Positions 11,295 to 23,645 of a stretch of DNA of 64,000 nt are shown here, piece by piece. The position numbers and the translations under genes are program-made. How positions within the stretch are numbered: position 1 is the first letter of the stretch; each line of letters begins with the position of its first letter. The notes under the pieces were generated by a model, which saw only the letters and a program-made list of their open reading frames with translations, did no database searches and was not told the origin of the DNA. This DNA is from Castor canadensis (taxonomy: Eukaryota > Chordata > Mammalia > Rodentia > Castoridae): assembly GCF_047511655.1 (NCBI RefSeq), contig NC_133400.1, forward strand, positions 34,116,001-34,180,000, in the 5' to 3' direction.

Positions 11295-11490
11295 CTAGCA
11301 TTGCCCAGAGGGTCCTCAGTGTCCTCATCTGTAAAATGGAGTCTCCTCACTTGCCTGGCTTCTTCCCACCTGTATGGCTTACACAGGATGTTAGCAGGGA
11401 ATGGACTTTGCAAACATAAAAGCAATTCTTCAAATGCTGAGCTTATCCTGACTCTGATAGCCACTCAATAAATGTTTGTTGAATTGAATT
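11295..11490 (+). mobile_element. MIR SINE remnant
   Basis: Forward MIR: 'gtcctcatctgtaaaatggagtctcc' core and 'ccactcaataaatgtttgttgaa' terminus. Confidence 0.75.
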
Positions 11491-11674
11491 GCTGGATTGA
11501 ATTATTCTACAAAAATAAAGCAAGGATTAGCAAGAATCCCCAGCCCCAACTCAGTGTTCATTCAATTTTCCTGTTTGTGCTGATTAGAGACATGGTGGGT
11601 TTGCCATATCTAAGCAGAGCCCAGCAAGACTGCCTCCCACACACAGGGGTGTCAGAGCTGGAGGGCCCCCAGAT

Positions 11675-11800
11675 ATCATCTGGTCATACCTGCCATTAAC
11701 TTCACAGAATGTGAAACTGAGGCCCAGAAAAGATTACTGAAGGTCACATATAGGAAGATTGCCAGAGCCAATGGTAGGACCCAGGCTTCCCAAGTCCCAG
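11675..11800 (-). mobile_element. MIR-family remnant
   Basis: 'cacagaatgtgaaactgaggcccagaaaag...gaaggtcacatatagg' is the reverse MIR/MIR3 core. Confidence 0.65.
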
Positions 11801-14800
11801 AACACTTGAATAGATAATAGATTAAGAGAGAAACGGATAGCCAGGTGCTAGAGGCTGTTATTCTCTGTACAGAAAACCCTAAGGATGGAAACACCCTCTG
11901 TGTATTAATGAATGCTCTACTGTAGGATCCGTCCCTAAATTCCCAGGAGAATTTCTCCATGGGTCTCACCCAAGAGTAAATGTCTGCACATGTAGACATT
12001 GATTGCTTTCACCATTTTCTATTCTGGTAAAAGCACCCACATTTCTCCCTGGGGAGCCACCCTCTCTATTCCCACTTTCAGTCCACAAGGTCTAAGTGTG
12101 ACAGAATCCATCTGCTTCCAGGGAAGGTAGGCAAGTGTCTCAGGCCCAACTAATCAGCCCATCCCATTTCCCTAACCATAGTTACTGGTTCAAGAAAGAA
12201 CATGAGACTCAAAGCAGCCCAGAGGAAGTCAGCCCTTGGATTTTAACTGGAACTATTGGGGAAGAGACACTGTACCTTCTACTGGTTTTGTTAACGCTTA
12301 GGATGTTACACTGGACCTCCTGGCAGCCATCTTGCTACTGCACTGGGAAACTACTCCACTAATGAGTCAGCACAAGAGCCAGAACTAGAACTGAGTACTT
12401 AGCTTAGGTACAGCCATTCCTGAGGCTAAGGGCTTTGTAGTTTGCAGTTATGAGAGGCAGCCAACTCCCTGTAACTGGATAACGCATAAGGGAGAGTCAG
12501 CCACCAAGATTGGTGTAGATTTTGCTACAAAGCAATTGCCTAGCCAAGGCCACTATTTCCCAGCCTCCCTTACCAATAGGTGATGTCCTGCCATTGAGTT
12601 CTGAATGAAATTAAGGCAGAAGTGAAGTATATCACCTCCACCAAAACCATCAGCTCTTCCACACTCTCTTCCATCCACTGACTAAATGTCAAAATGCCCA
12701 AGATGATTTTGGGAGCCACAAACTAAAAATGTCATCAAGCAGGGTCCCAGACTGAGAAGCAAATGTCCATTGTATTCAGTCACTAAAATGTTGGAGCTTC
12801 TTCCTAATAACTGACACCACCGTCTTCACTAATTCACACAGTGTTTCAGTCAGGGCTGGGTGAGACACTAGAAACCAATTCTGGCTGTCTTAAGTGGAGA
12901 AAGAGTATATTGAAAAGATGGTAACTGCTCAGCCACCCATGCGTGCAGGAGAACCAGGGCTGGCTGCACTGTTCAGAACAACACACACATTCACACCACA
13001 GAACTGGAACTGGGGATCGCCACCAAAAATGCCACTAAGCACTCACTGACACCCCTATGCTGGCCCTCTGATGCCACCCTTGAGAGTGGGTTCAGCTGCC
13101 ACCCTGGCTGCTACATTTTCTGGGATGGATTTTGCAAAGACCTTGTTTCTCCACATCTGATGGAAAGTCTTGGACAGTTGTGTCTGATTGGTGGAACTGA
13201 TGTTGTGTGACCATGCTCCAGCTGCAAAGGAGGCCGGGAACATAAGATATAGCACTTTCTTATTGCAATAGTAGAAAAAGGGCTGTGCTCAACCAATGGG
13301 AGGTCCTAGCTGATCTGTCCCCCAGAATCAGCAACCACACCAAGGTCACCAAGATTCCTACAGCAGGCCCTCTCCACTCAACCTTCTGTTTCCAGGAGCA
13401 GTTCCTGTCAGTTCAGATATTTCAGTCCATGGAGTCTAGAGCGAGGTGGCACATGTGGAGAGAGGACTGAGCAGTAAACAAAAGGCACCTGGAGCACACA
13501 CTCTGACTCAGTCTTGGGTACCACTGAAGTTCGCCTTGCACTGAGATGTCAAGTTCTGCTGGCTCTTGTCCCCACCTGCTACTACAGGACCTCTCTGCCC
13601 TTGAGTCTCTTCCTCTCTGGGTATTTCAGGGAGTCTCACACCCAAGTTTCCTGCAGGGTCTGACTGCTACTCCTGGCACCACTACCAACACACCAGCCTC
13701 GCGGTGCCAAACTTCATGGTGGTCTGTAGAAAAGTGAGAGAGAAAGCGTCCCCACCCCTCGCTCCTCCTGCCAGAGTAATCAGCCTTCCTGCATCAGGCC
13801 TGGAGGAGGTTATGGTACCCTGCAGTTCCCAGACCCAAGGGCAAATCTACCCTATGTGATTTCCTTACCCCCTTCCCATACTTTTGTCATGGGTCCCACT
13901 CTTAAACTTAGTTCCCTAGCTCTAATATTCCATCTGTTTTCAATCACCAAGACCGACTGATATAAGAAACTTGAATTCTACTAAGATGCCCTCAATCTGC
14001 TTCATGATTTTGGAAGGCAATGCCATACTGAATTTCACATCACCTTTCTTCTTTTTTTCCAGACAGACAGCCACGCCTCCACCAGAAAGTTGGTGGGTTT
14101 TTGTAGACGCCCTGGCCCCCGGTAATCTGGTCACAATATTCCTGTTACTTTTGGGCCCTGTCCAGTTGGCCTTAGATCTGTCGTTGTTAGAGAAAATTCT
14201 GTAAACCAGGGAGTTCCTACAAATGACTGAGAGAAAACATCACGGAAACAGCTACTCTTGAAGCTAGAACATAGCACAGGATGACGAACCATCAAGGCAC
14301 CAAGATGATGAGAGGGCCAGAGCTGACCTGGGATGGGATACAGGTTTGACATAGGTGGGGCTGCAGATGCCCAAACACCTACATAGAGGAAGGGTTGCCA
14401 TTCTTTCTCCCTGCCGTCTTCAATCCTCACTGAAGCCAGTTGCAAATGGTCCAGACTCAGACAAGATGGAGGCTCTGCCTGATCCCAGCTGGGTCCCTGA
14501 CTGCAGTTCTGGGTCTGAGGCCCACTCTGCAGAGTTCAAGTGGCCCCAGACAGCTGGTAGAGGGGACAGTGGAGGCTGTTTGCTGCCTCCCACCTCATTC
14601 AGGGAGAAGGGTCTGTGAGCATGCTCCCAGTCAGTGAGCTCACATTTGTTCTGCCTATATTTTAGGTCATCAAATCACCCACCCACTCCAGACTTACTGA
14701 AGAGTGGCTCTCTGAAGCCCTTTCCTCACAAAGGCCAGGTTAGGACTCCTATCAGAATGCCTACTCTGGCCATATTTCTTCCCTAATAATGTCCTCTTCC

Positions 14801-15469
14801 TCATTTTACTGTTTAGCGTGCCAAATTTGGGGCTATTTCTTCTAGCCAGGAGTCAAGGTAGCCAGGCCCTGCTGCCAAGAGAACACACATAAAACTCAAA
14901 GAGCTTTCCAATCTGAGTGGTGGCCCTAGAGAAAAGGCTGTGTGTCCCAGGATAAAGCCTAAATTTCTACCACTCAAGGACATTAGCGCCAATTATGTGA
15001 CCTAAGCAAGGATGGGGGCTAGAGCCAAGACACAAGCATCTGAGATAAAGAGAGAGCTCGATTTGGACCATGAACGTCACCTAAGAGCCTTCATGGACAG
15101 CTAGGCATGTTGCCTTACACAACTACAGGGGGCGCCATTTGCTGCACAGCCTTCCTAGGTTAGTGTAGCTATGGTGACAGCCTTCTGGCAGGTGACAGTA
15201 AGGAAGGGGCACCTGTCTGTCTCTTACCCACTGATCAGGACCCAGGCCCACTTCTGAGCCACCAGATCAGAAAGTCTGCTAGAAACCCAGTTTTGGAAAA
15301 TGTTCCCTTTTTCATTATTTGCAAAGCTGTGACACATTCCCTGGGGCACCTATACCATCCTGAGTCTTCTGATGTGGCATTCTCTTCTCCATCTATCCCC
15401 ACAGAGTAGTGAAGTCACCAACAAGGCCTAAGGGTACCTTTCCATAAATTGTCTTTTCATTGGAGGCCT
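11801..15469. other. Unassigned non-coding DNA
   Basis: No gene. 12843-13300 ('gtttcagtcagggctgggtgag...ttaagtggagaaagagtatattgaaaagatggtaactg') looks like an old interspersed repeat, and 16920-17290 has similarly placed text, but I cannot name the family. The 12130-12365 block also has the feel of an old repeat. Frames up to 104 codons show no domain. Confidence 0.4.
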
Positions 15470-15670
15470 AGCAGATAATAATTTAAAGAACTAGTGACTG
15501 CTTGCAATTAAGCACAGAGAAAATAGATCAGGCCCATAATTTATGTCTGTGCAAGGTTAGGCTGGATTCGTAATTAATGTTTGCTCCCTTTAATGAAATA
15601 CTCCAAAGGTCTGCACTTCTGTCATTCATGAAGGTAATTTTTCAATTGATTAGTAAAATAATACTTGAAA
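15470..15670. promoter_or_regulatory. Candidate conserved non-coding block
   Basis: A repeat-free, AT-rich stretch dense in short motifs typical of developmental enhancers: 'cttgcaattaagc', 'cataatttatg', 'cgtaattaatg' and 'ttcaattgattag'. It has no tandem repeat or transposon structure. Function is inferred from composition only; comparison across mammals would decide. Confidence 0.3.
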
Positions 15671-18600
15671 AGTAAATGCACCTGCTTCTTCCCCGAAATG
15701 TCTCAGTCAACCGAACACACTGGTTGGGATGCTAAAAAAATACCACTGCAATCCAGTGGAGACCAGACTCTGCACCATCAGCATGCAGAAAACCTGAGAA
15801 GGAGGTAAGAGGAAAAAGCAATTAGAGCAGCCGTGGTGACCAGAATTCCTGGGTGGCCCATGACTGCTGAGCAGCTGTGGTCGTCTTGCCCAGTACCTTC
15901 CTGTGGTAGAGGAGTCAGGTGGGATGTGAAGGGCTTGAGACAGACTCCAGACTCAGCTGGAGGCCTAAACCTTACAGTCTTCATAGACTAGTCTGCCTAA
16001 GGTGCCAGCCAGACAGAATGGGCCTCAGGAGGACGCAGCCGAGCCCAGGATTAACACAGTGCCAAGTTCGTAGTGGGGATGCAAGCCAGTGGTGGCATTG
16101 GAGGGGACTAGGCATAGAGATGCTGTTCCCCAATATCTCTGCTGTATGGGGATAACTGGTCCTTGCTAAAGTCTACATAAAATGGAACTCAGAAATTCTT
16201 AGATGTCAGTAGATAAAAACATCAAAAACCAAAACTATTGAAAATGTCTTCATTTTATGTTCTATGAATAAAACACAGGCAATAAATATAATGGTCAAAT
16301 CTTAGAATAAAGACCCAACCATTGTTTTTTTGTTAATTTTAGTCAAAATTGTTTTTAATAGCAATATATACTATCTTTCACCTTGTGGCAGGTTTTCACC
16401 TACGGCACAAGGAGGGCAATTTGAACAAAACTATTCAAAGGCTGCATCAGTTTTCCAAAGTCATGTCTTCCTCTTTGACATTTAAAGGATTTGATGATCA
16501 ATTATTGAACATCAAATATTGAACAGCTTAGCCTGTTGCCACCCTGCCGATTGCTTTCTTCTTCTGTCAGGTCATCACTTGCCATCATTTCAGGTGTCAT
16601 CTGGGGTTCTCTGGTGTCACCTCCATAAGCATTATGAAATTCTCCATCTTTAGTAGATTAGCTATTTCAGCTAACGGTCTAATTTACATTTTAATGTTGA
16701 ACATTCGACAATAAGTGGGTGTCAATAGCGATAAGAGGAGAGGGGGTCAGGCAGCCTGATTTCACAAGGGATCTGTCATCCAAGCAAGTCTCTTAGCAAT
16801 GTGGGCTCATCCATGCAGGTGGAAACAGAGTGGTTAGCAGTGAAATAACGAGGGTGCCTGTGGACCCATTTCCTAAATTTGTGGGCAAATTTCCTTGTGT
16901 TGAACCTTAAGGGAAAGTATATCCCTTAGGATCCTGGTTGTACTCAACAGAAATGGATTGGCTGATTTAAGCAGAAAGGGGACTTTTGTGAACACATGAA
17001 AGTCGCAAACTCCCTGGGAGGACTGGGGAAAGGGACAGGAGCAAAGGTTTACACCTCCAGCATACCCAGTCCAGTGAGACCATCCCTGCTGTCACCATAC
17101 AAAAATGGAGCCAACAGCTCAGTCTCCACTCAGCTGCACAGGACCTTGAGCACTGCTGTGACAGTTGGTCCTTGCTTCCTTCCATCCTGGTTCCTGTCCA
17201 AATTTGGGGCAGATGCAGGTTATTGGTCAGGATTAGGTCACACACCTCTGCCCCTGAAAGGGGAACAAGAACTTAATCAGCCAGGCTGGTGAAGTCGCTT
17301 TGTCCCCCAAGCTCTCTTGGATGGGAATCTTCCAGCATAGGAAGAGGGTCCACATGTTGGGGATCCCCCAGAAAGAGTGACCACCTCTAAGATGGGATCC
17401 ATCTAAAACATGCAGGCAGTTCTCACATATGTTTTGTCTTTCCTTTGCAAGTAGGACTGCGATCCCAGCTTCCAGAGGAAGAATCTGAAGGTCAGAGTGA
17501 CAAAGAAGTTGCCCCAGACCACAAAAATTTAGAAGTCCTTAAGTTTGGATTTGCCTTTGGTTTTATTCTTATTTGAAGGCTTATTACTTCAAAAGTCAAA
17601 CTGGTAGAAGGTTTTCTTGGAAGGGTGGGGCGAGTTTCTACCTCGTGCCTAGTCTTGCTTTTTTGCTGGAAGAGAAACTAGGATGCAGAGCCCACTCGTT
17701 ACAACCCTGCACTAACTCACGGCCAGTCCGACTGGCCCCTAGCACCAGGTCAAGCACAAAGCAGGACTGCAAGGATTCATCGCTCTCATTTTTGAGACCA
17801 CTAAGGAAAACAGTAGCTCCTGTGCTACAACAACTGTCAATTTACGGATATTGTCCACTAGATAGGAGCTTCCACTTCTCCCGTGGCCTCCCTAGTCCTC
17901 AGCCTGAGGCTGCCACTCCCTCAAGAACCAGGGATATTGGTTAGTTGTTATCTCTTTAAAAATGAGAAAATCAAAGATGGGCCAAAAGGGCAGCATGTTG
18001 CAAGAAAAATGGAATTTTGGTTCAGTTACCTGCAAGTTTGCCCAACGGACATCATCTGTCACGGCTGGAGGATATGTGAGTCCACACCCCCCACAGGGGC
18101 TGATTTTAGGAAATCATCTATTACACCTTGCCTCCTCACTGTCCAGTATGAGAGGCACTAGCCCCAGATGGTGATTTGAATTGAAATTGCAATTAAATGC
18201 AATTAAAATCTCAGCTCTTTGGTCACACTACCCAAATAGTGGCTAGTCACAGAACCTGCCCAGCTCTGCAGACAGTTCCCTGGGACAGCCCTGCTCCCAA
18301 GCTCCCCATGGGACCCTGGCCCAACTGTCCCTATCCTCCAAGCACCCAGCCTGTTGCCAGCTCAGAACCGCCAGGGCACAGTGACCCAGGGCTGGCCCTC
18401 CTCAGCTCCTTTGCCTTCCTCCTCCTTTCACAGACAACACTAATCTATATTTGCACATCCTTTTCTTCACATGAACAATGGAAGCAGCCCTGGGAAGTGC
18501 GGATCACTTCTCCAGCACCTCCTTTCCGACTCCCTTAATAGGTGGAAATGCTTGATTATTTCAAATGAATATAATTACAAAATCCTCTACTTAGAGTAAT

Positions 18601-19044
18601 GTCCCTCCATTGTGGGAAGCAGACATCTCCTTTCTCTTGCTCTCTCCTTTGAGAGGCACTTTGCTTTTTTCAAAAGTACAATTCAGAGGTTTCTCATCAC
18701 TGTGCTGCAGGGCACAGCAACTTGGGCGCAAGGCTCCAGGCCCAGTTCAGCTCTTTCTCTGGGTAGGCAAGGGGTTGTGGAAGCTACCCATGTGGAGAGA
18801 GCCACCAGCCCTTTGTCCCGGCTCTTAACCCTGTTCTGACTGATCGATCCTATGTTTGCAACCTGCGCCTCCCTGCCCCATCCAAGGTATGCCAGGCCCC
18901 CTCCTCTGCTGCCCTTCCTTGTGTCACCTTCTCTGTACCTCTGCCACCATCAATGCCTCCTACTGTATAAGCCGACCCTCCCATCCAACTACAAAGTCCA
19001 CGCCCCCTGTGGGCTTGTGGCATCAAATATCCCTGATTATGACG
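15671..19044. other. Unassigned non-coding DNA
   Basis: No gene or clear repeat. 16150-16700 is AT-rich unique-looking sequence. 16920-17290 may be an old interspersed repeat. 17573-17944 and 18197-18538 hold frames of 113-123 codons without recognisable content. A short 'ttgaaattgcaattaaatgcaattaaaatc' duplication of gcaattaaa lies at 18180-18212. Confidence 0.4.
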
Positions 19045-19165
19045 AAGAAAACAAAGCCTTGGGGTCAGACTGACTTGAGTTCAAATCCTGACTCTCTCAC
19101 TGTGCAGTCTTTGACAAATTAAATCACCTTCTCTGAGCCTTCAGTCCTCCAACTCTGAAAAGGGG
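19045..19165 (+). mobile_element. MIR SINE remnant
   Basis: Forward MIR with the 'ggggtcagactgacttgagttcaaatcctgactctctcac' 5' half, then 'ccttcagtcctccaactctgaaaaggggat'. Good order of blocks. Confidence 0.75.
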
Positions 19166-20249
19166 ATTCCATGAATCCAAACTCACACAATGAAACTCCA
19201 CCCCTTGTCCTCAGCCACTGGTGTAACAATGGCATATGACTCCTTTCTCCTGGATGTATGGACCTGGAACAAGAGAGTATGGTGTGTCTAGGAGATGTCC
19301 CAGTTGTCTTCGGCCATGCTTTCAATCACTTGGTCTGCTCTTCTCTTGGTAGGGTGCCCAGCATGAAGAAGGGGCCCCACAAATGCTGCTGACATTTGGG
19401 AGACCAACTATGAGTCCCATCTACTGTCCTGTGGCCCCTGGGGTTTATTCCAGGAATGCCTGGAATCCATGGCCATAGATCAGATATTCTGGAGGTGTGC
19501 TGAGCCATGAGCAAAGAGAGGGATGAGAAGTCCTGAGCAGAGAGAGGGATAAGAAGGCTGAGGACTGACAACAGGCCCTCCCCACACACACACCTCGTCT
19601 CCCTCCCACTCAAGTCCCACATGGTGCCAGAACTACAGGGCCTAAAGAATGGCCTGCCACCATACGGCAGCTGTGGTTTCAGCCCAGGACCAATCCTGCT
19701 GTATGAATCCTAGGCAGTGTTATTTGGAGCCCGATCTAAGTTCGAGTCCTGATTCTGAAGGTAGGTGACATCACTCAGTGGCTGTGCAGCTACTAATGCT
19801 GATGGGTGGAGCCCACAACATCCAACATTCTATGGAAAAAGTGAATGGGCAAGGACCCTGCCCCAGCAGAGCCTAGTCATCTGATGGGTACCTGTGAATG
19901 GTAGACACACACAGGGCCCCACACAGGCTCAGTGCCAGCCTGGGATCAAGGACGGTTTCCTGGAGAAGTGGACATTTATTTAGTCAGACAAAGCACGAGT
20001 TGGAGCTGGATTTCATGGATAAGTTGGGGCTGACAGAAGGAGGTAACAGTGCAATGAAGGGCATGAGCTTTTATCTCAGGAGGTACAGAGTCCAGGAAGA
20101 AGAGAAATCCTCTTGACTGTTGTTTTTCTTGTCAGTCACCCAGGAAAACTGATGACTTGTCACTGACAGTCTCAGTCACTGTCATCCAGCCCATGCATAT
20201 TGACCCTGGCAAAACTGACCTTGAGAAAATGGAAATAGAAATAAAAACC
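19166..20249. other. Unassigned non-coding DNA
   Basis: No gene. A weak MIR-like 5' block ('tttggagcccgatctaagttcgagtcctgattctg') lies at 19715-19765. Confidence 0.45.
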
Positions 20250-20253
20250 ACCA

Positions 20254-20385
20254 TTTTGTGCTGGGCATGGTAGTAAATACCTGTAATCCCAGCACTCAGG
20301 AGACTGAGGCAGAATGATCACAAGTTCAAGGCCAGCCTGTGCTACATAGTGAGACCCTGTCTCAACCAACAACACAAAAAGAAAC
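20254..20385 (+). mobile_element. B1-like SINE
   Basis: A complete monomeric 7SL-derived SINE: 'gctgggcatggtagtaaatacctgtaatcccagcactcaggagactgaggcag' with A-box, 'gttcaaggccagcctg' B-box region, 'gagaccctgtctcaa' 3' end and an interrupted A-rich tail. Related to rodent B1 and primate Alu left arms. Confidence 0.92.
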
Positions 20386-21079
20386 CAGTGGTGAGTAAAG
20401 CAGATATACTCCCTGCATCCCAGGGGATTGGAGCCTGAGTGTATTGGGATAGGGCTGGAGGCTGAAAGGCCTCTCCCAGGAGCGGGGGGCCTGTAAACCA
20501 AGGCTTGAACCTCCAGAAGGGCCCAGTCACCCCAGCTGGGTGGGCAGAGAGTATTCCAGGCATCAGAGGGAAAGCTGATGGTGAGGAGACCTGGGGGTGG
20601 AAGAAGGGCATTGAGCAGGGAGGTCACAGGTCACGGAGCCTCAGAGCCTCACAGTCCAGGCAGGTCAAGGGGATGTGGATTTTATCCCATGCTTCCGCCC
20701 AGACCATGAAACAAACTGTTATGAAAGATATGTAAGCACACGTTTCCGCCCAGCAAATGGATCTGCAAACAAACGGGCTCACTGCCTATTTTCATCGAGC
20801 CTTAGAGCTAAGAAAGACTTCCATTTCAACAGCGCTCATATATGTGCCTAAGTAATACCCTTGATTTCGCCTGTGGACCTGCAGATCCCATAGTATTACT
20901 CTTTACAAAAGAGCCTTGCTGACTCCCAGCCCAGAAAGACTCCAAATAAGCAATTTGTGGCTAGAATGGAGCAGGCAGGTTTCAGATCACTAAGGGGAAT
21001 CAAGATTGCTCTAATCTGGCAGGAAAACAACAAAATAACCAAAGATTTAGTTGAAAAAGAAAAAACACACCCTTGTCAT

Positions 21080-21205
21080 TCAAGGCACGATGGAACATGT
21101 CTGTTGTCCCAGTTCTTAAACAGGCTGAGACAGGAGGACTGCTTGAGCCCACAAGTTCAAGGCTGGCCTGAGCAACATAAGGAAACCTTCTTCCCAAAAA
21201 AGAAA
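21080..21205 (+). mobile_element. B1-like SINE, diverged
   Basis: 'aggcacgatggaacatgtctgttgtcccagtt...ggctgagacaggaggactgcttgagcccacaagttcaaggctggcctgagcaacataagg' is a B1/Alu-type body followed by an A-rich tail that has evolved into a purine repeat. Plus strand. Confidence 0.85.
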
Positions 21206-21287
21206 GAAAAAAAGAAGGAAAGGGAGAATGAGAGGGAGGGAGGAAGAGAAGGAAGAAGGGAGGGAAGGAAGGAAGGAAGGAAGATAC
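21196..21287 (+). repeat. Purine-only (GGAA/GAGG)n tract
   Basis: About 90 bp with almost exclusively A and G on the plus strand, grown from the tail of the preceding B1-like SINE. Such tracts can form triplex-prone mirror DNA and vary in length. Confidence 0.95.
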
Positions 21288-21479
21288 CCTCACCACTTTT
21301 CCAATATGTATCATGGGTGCAAAGAATGGAGAGCCCCTCCCTGCTTCATCCATCTCCCCCCAACTTTCCACCCTCCATCTCCCAGCTCCTGGAAATCCAA
21401 TTTCCTAGTTATGGCTGTGCTTATTAAAAGCATGACTGTGGAGGCTGTTTACCCCAAGATCTATTTTTGTCCTAACTGT

Positions 21480-22230
21480 TTGTAATGGTTAAACCTGAAC
21501 CACTTAAACACTCCATACAAAATAATGTATCTTCAATAAACTGAAATATTAACCAATCATATGTAATAGTTCATTTCTAACAAATGCAGAGCTCAGGGTC
21601 CTCAGGGCGTCGTAGAAATTGAAAACCATATTGATGGACTGGCCACCCTTCAAATTACACTGCGAGATGAAAAGCATAGGAAAAGTTCTCATTATGGCTC
21701 CCTGACATTAATTTGAGCATTTTTATATGTATGTCCTATTAAGCACTTTAAGTGCTTTTTGATAATTGTGCTTTGTAGTTTTTACAGCACTCCAGCCTAT
21801 TCCCAGTTCAATTTCCTCTTTTATCCGATGTTTGAAATATTGATTTCTGACAGATAAAAGCAAACCTTATAATCTCAGCAGCGAGCAATAAGTGAGTGGG
21901 ACGAGGCTCCGGAATGCATCGGGGAATGGTCATATTTGAAACAGTCTTTGTTTTATTACATTTCGTCAACAGAATTTACTTACTGCTTGCTGATATTTAT
22001 GTAAAAAGCCCAGCCGCTGAGAGGGTCGAGATATTGCCAATTTCAGGTCTACTTTTTGCATTTAGTAAGATAAAAGGAGCTTCCCCCCTTGGAGCTCCGA
22101 TGATTGCAGCAGCTTAAACTGCTGTCAGCCTGCTGCAAGTAACTGTGATTTATCTTCTTCGGACTGTGCAGCGTTGTGGCTGCAAACTTTCCTTCCAGCT
22201 TTGCATTAAAAGCTGACAGTTGCTCAGGAA
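21480..22230. promoter_or_regulatory. Candidate conserved non-coding (enhancer-like) block
   Basis: About 750 bp without any recognisable repeat, AT-rich, with many intact short motifs: 'cattaatttgagc', a perfect 17-bp palindrome aagcactttaagtgctt (21741-21757), 'gataattgtgctttg', 'acagtctttgttttat', 'gatatttatgtaaa', and 'cagcagcttaaactgctg' (22107-22127 region). CpGs are kept despite the AT-rich context. This texture is typical of conserved developmental enhancers. Frames inside it are short. The call is inference from sequence texture. Confidence 0.35.
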
Positions 22231-23559
22231 GCTTAGTCTCCCTCTCAGGCTCGTCGGGGTCCCCGTGGAGACTTGGGCTCTGGGAGAATCACGGAGTTCT
22301 TCTTCATGTTGGATGGGACCCTAGACATGACACTGTGCATTTCCTAAAAGTTCCGGACCCCTGAACACTTGGAGAGTATTTCAGGAGCTAAGGACACTCT
22401 CCCACCACTGCCCCATCATTTCAGTGATTTCTGTCATCAATTCATTCAGTTCAACCATTACTTATTGAGCAGTGTCCAGGAAGTAGGGTACAGAACTGAA
22501 CAAGGAGGGCGCATTGTCTGCCTGTTACATTCTGCAGCCATGATGGGAATTTGGCCCATACCCCTGCAGGGGACATTTTTGGTTGTCATAACTGGGAAAG
22601 GGGTGCTAGTGGCATTTTGAGGTAAGGTGAGGAAGGCTGTTGGACATCTTACAAGGTGCAGGACATTGTCCCACAACAAAGAATTAGTTGCCTCCAAGTA
22701 TCAATAGCACCGACGCTGAGAAACCCTGTTCTAGTGGAAAGAGACAATTCACCTTGTAAATGGTGAGAAAATAGCAGGCAGCATGAGGAAAATGAAGACT
22801 GAGGCTTGGGGCTACTTCAGACAACCAGCAAAGTTCTTGCTCAGGAGGAGACAAACTGAAACCTGAATAACAGCAAGGACCCAGCAGGAGAAGATCTGGG
22901 GGGAAGTTGCTGCAGGCAGAGAGCCGTGCAAAGCCACAGAGAGCCCAGTGAGGCTGAGGAGAGGTGAGTCAGCCAGCGTGGCTGGCCCTGCAGTGGCTCC
23001 AGCCTGAATGCAGATGGAGAGCAGGGACATGTTTTTGAGGTCGTTTTGACAGAATTAAAATTGAATGTGGTATAAAAGGGAGACAAAAGATTTGAGAATG
23101 GTGGGAAGTTCTGCCCAGCTATAGATTTCTTTTAATACACTCATAAACATTGCTTAGGATAAAGACAAAGGACGTAAGTAAAGAGAAAAAACACTGGGAA
23201 ATCATGGTGAGGGTGATATCTAAGGATAGAGATAGTTGGGAAGGAAGTGCTGGAAAGAGGCTGGTGTAAGGAAGCAGAGAACAGAAGGCACAGAGGACTG
23301 GCCCCAGGCCTCCCAGCCCTCCGTGGGCAGAACTTGCGCTAGCACCACACTCAGATCCCTTGGTTTCCCTGCAGCCTGCTGGCTAAGAGCCTGGGCTTTG
23401 GAGTCAAGGCTCATCTACCCCAGAACTTCATTTACAACCAAGGAGAGCCTAACTAGTGACCCAGCAGGCTGTGCCCAAACATCACAGAGACTGCAGGCTC
23501 CCTTGGACCCCATGGCCACCCACCCAGCTATCTGAGACCCTTTTCAGTGCTAAGATCCT
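22231..23559. other. Unassigned non-coding DNA
   Basis: No gene. 22437-22510 resembles the 'attcattca...attgagcac' ancient repeat. The rest is unique-looking. Confidence 0.45.
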
Positions 23560-23645
23560 CATTCATTAACAAATATTTATTGGGCACCTACCTGGGTGCC
23601 AGCACCTGTGCTACACGCTGGAAACACAGCAGGGAATCAAACAAA
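23560..23645 (+). mobile_element. Ancient interspersed repeat ('aacaaatatttattgggcacctac')
   Basis: 'cattcattaacaaatatttattgggcacctacctgggtgccagcacctgtgctacacgctgg' is the same mammalian repeat signature as near 11105, better preserved here. Confidence 0.6.

Noticed and set aside
16920..17290. Named repeat family or exon
   Set aside because: Looks like an old interspersed repeat similar in feel to 12843-13300, but I could not assign a family with confidence.
21196..21287. Purine tract as a CRISPR-like or regulatory array
   Set aside because: No repeat-spacer structure; it is a simple repeat grown from a SINE tail.
20957..21427. 156-codon frame with a charged Lys/Glu/Arg centre
   Set aside because: It reads through a B1-like SINE and its purine-rich tail; charge comes from the GGAA repeat.
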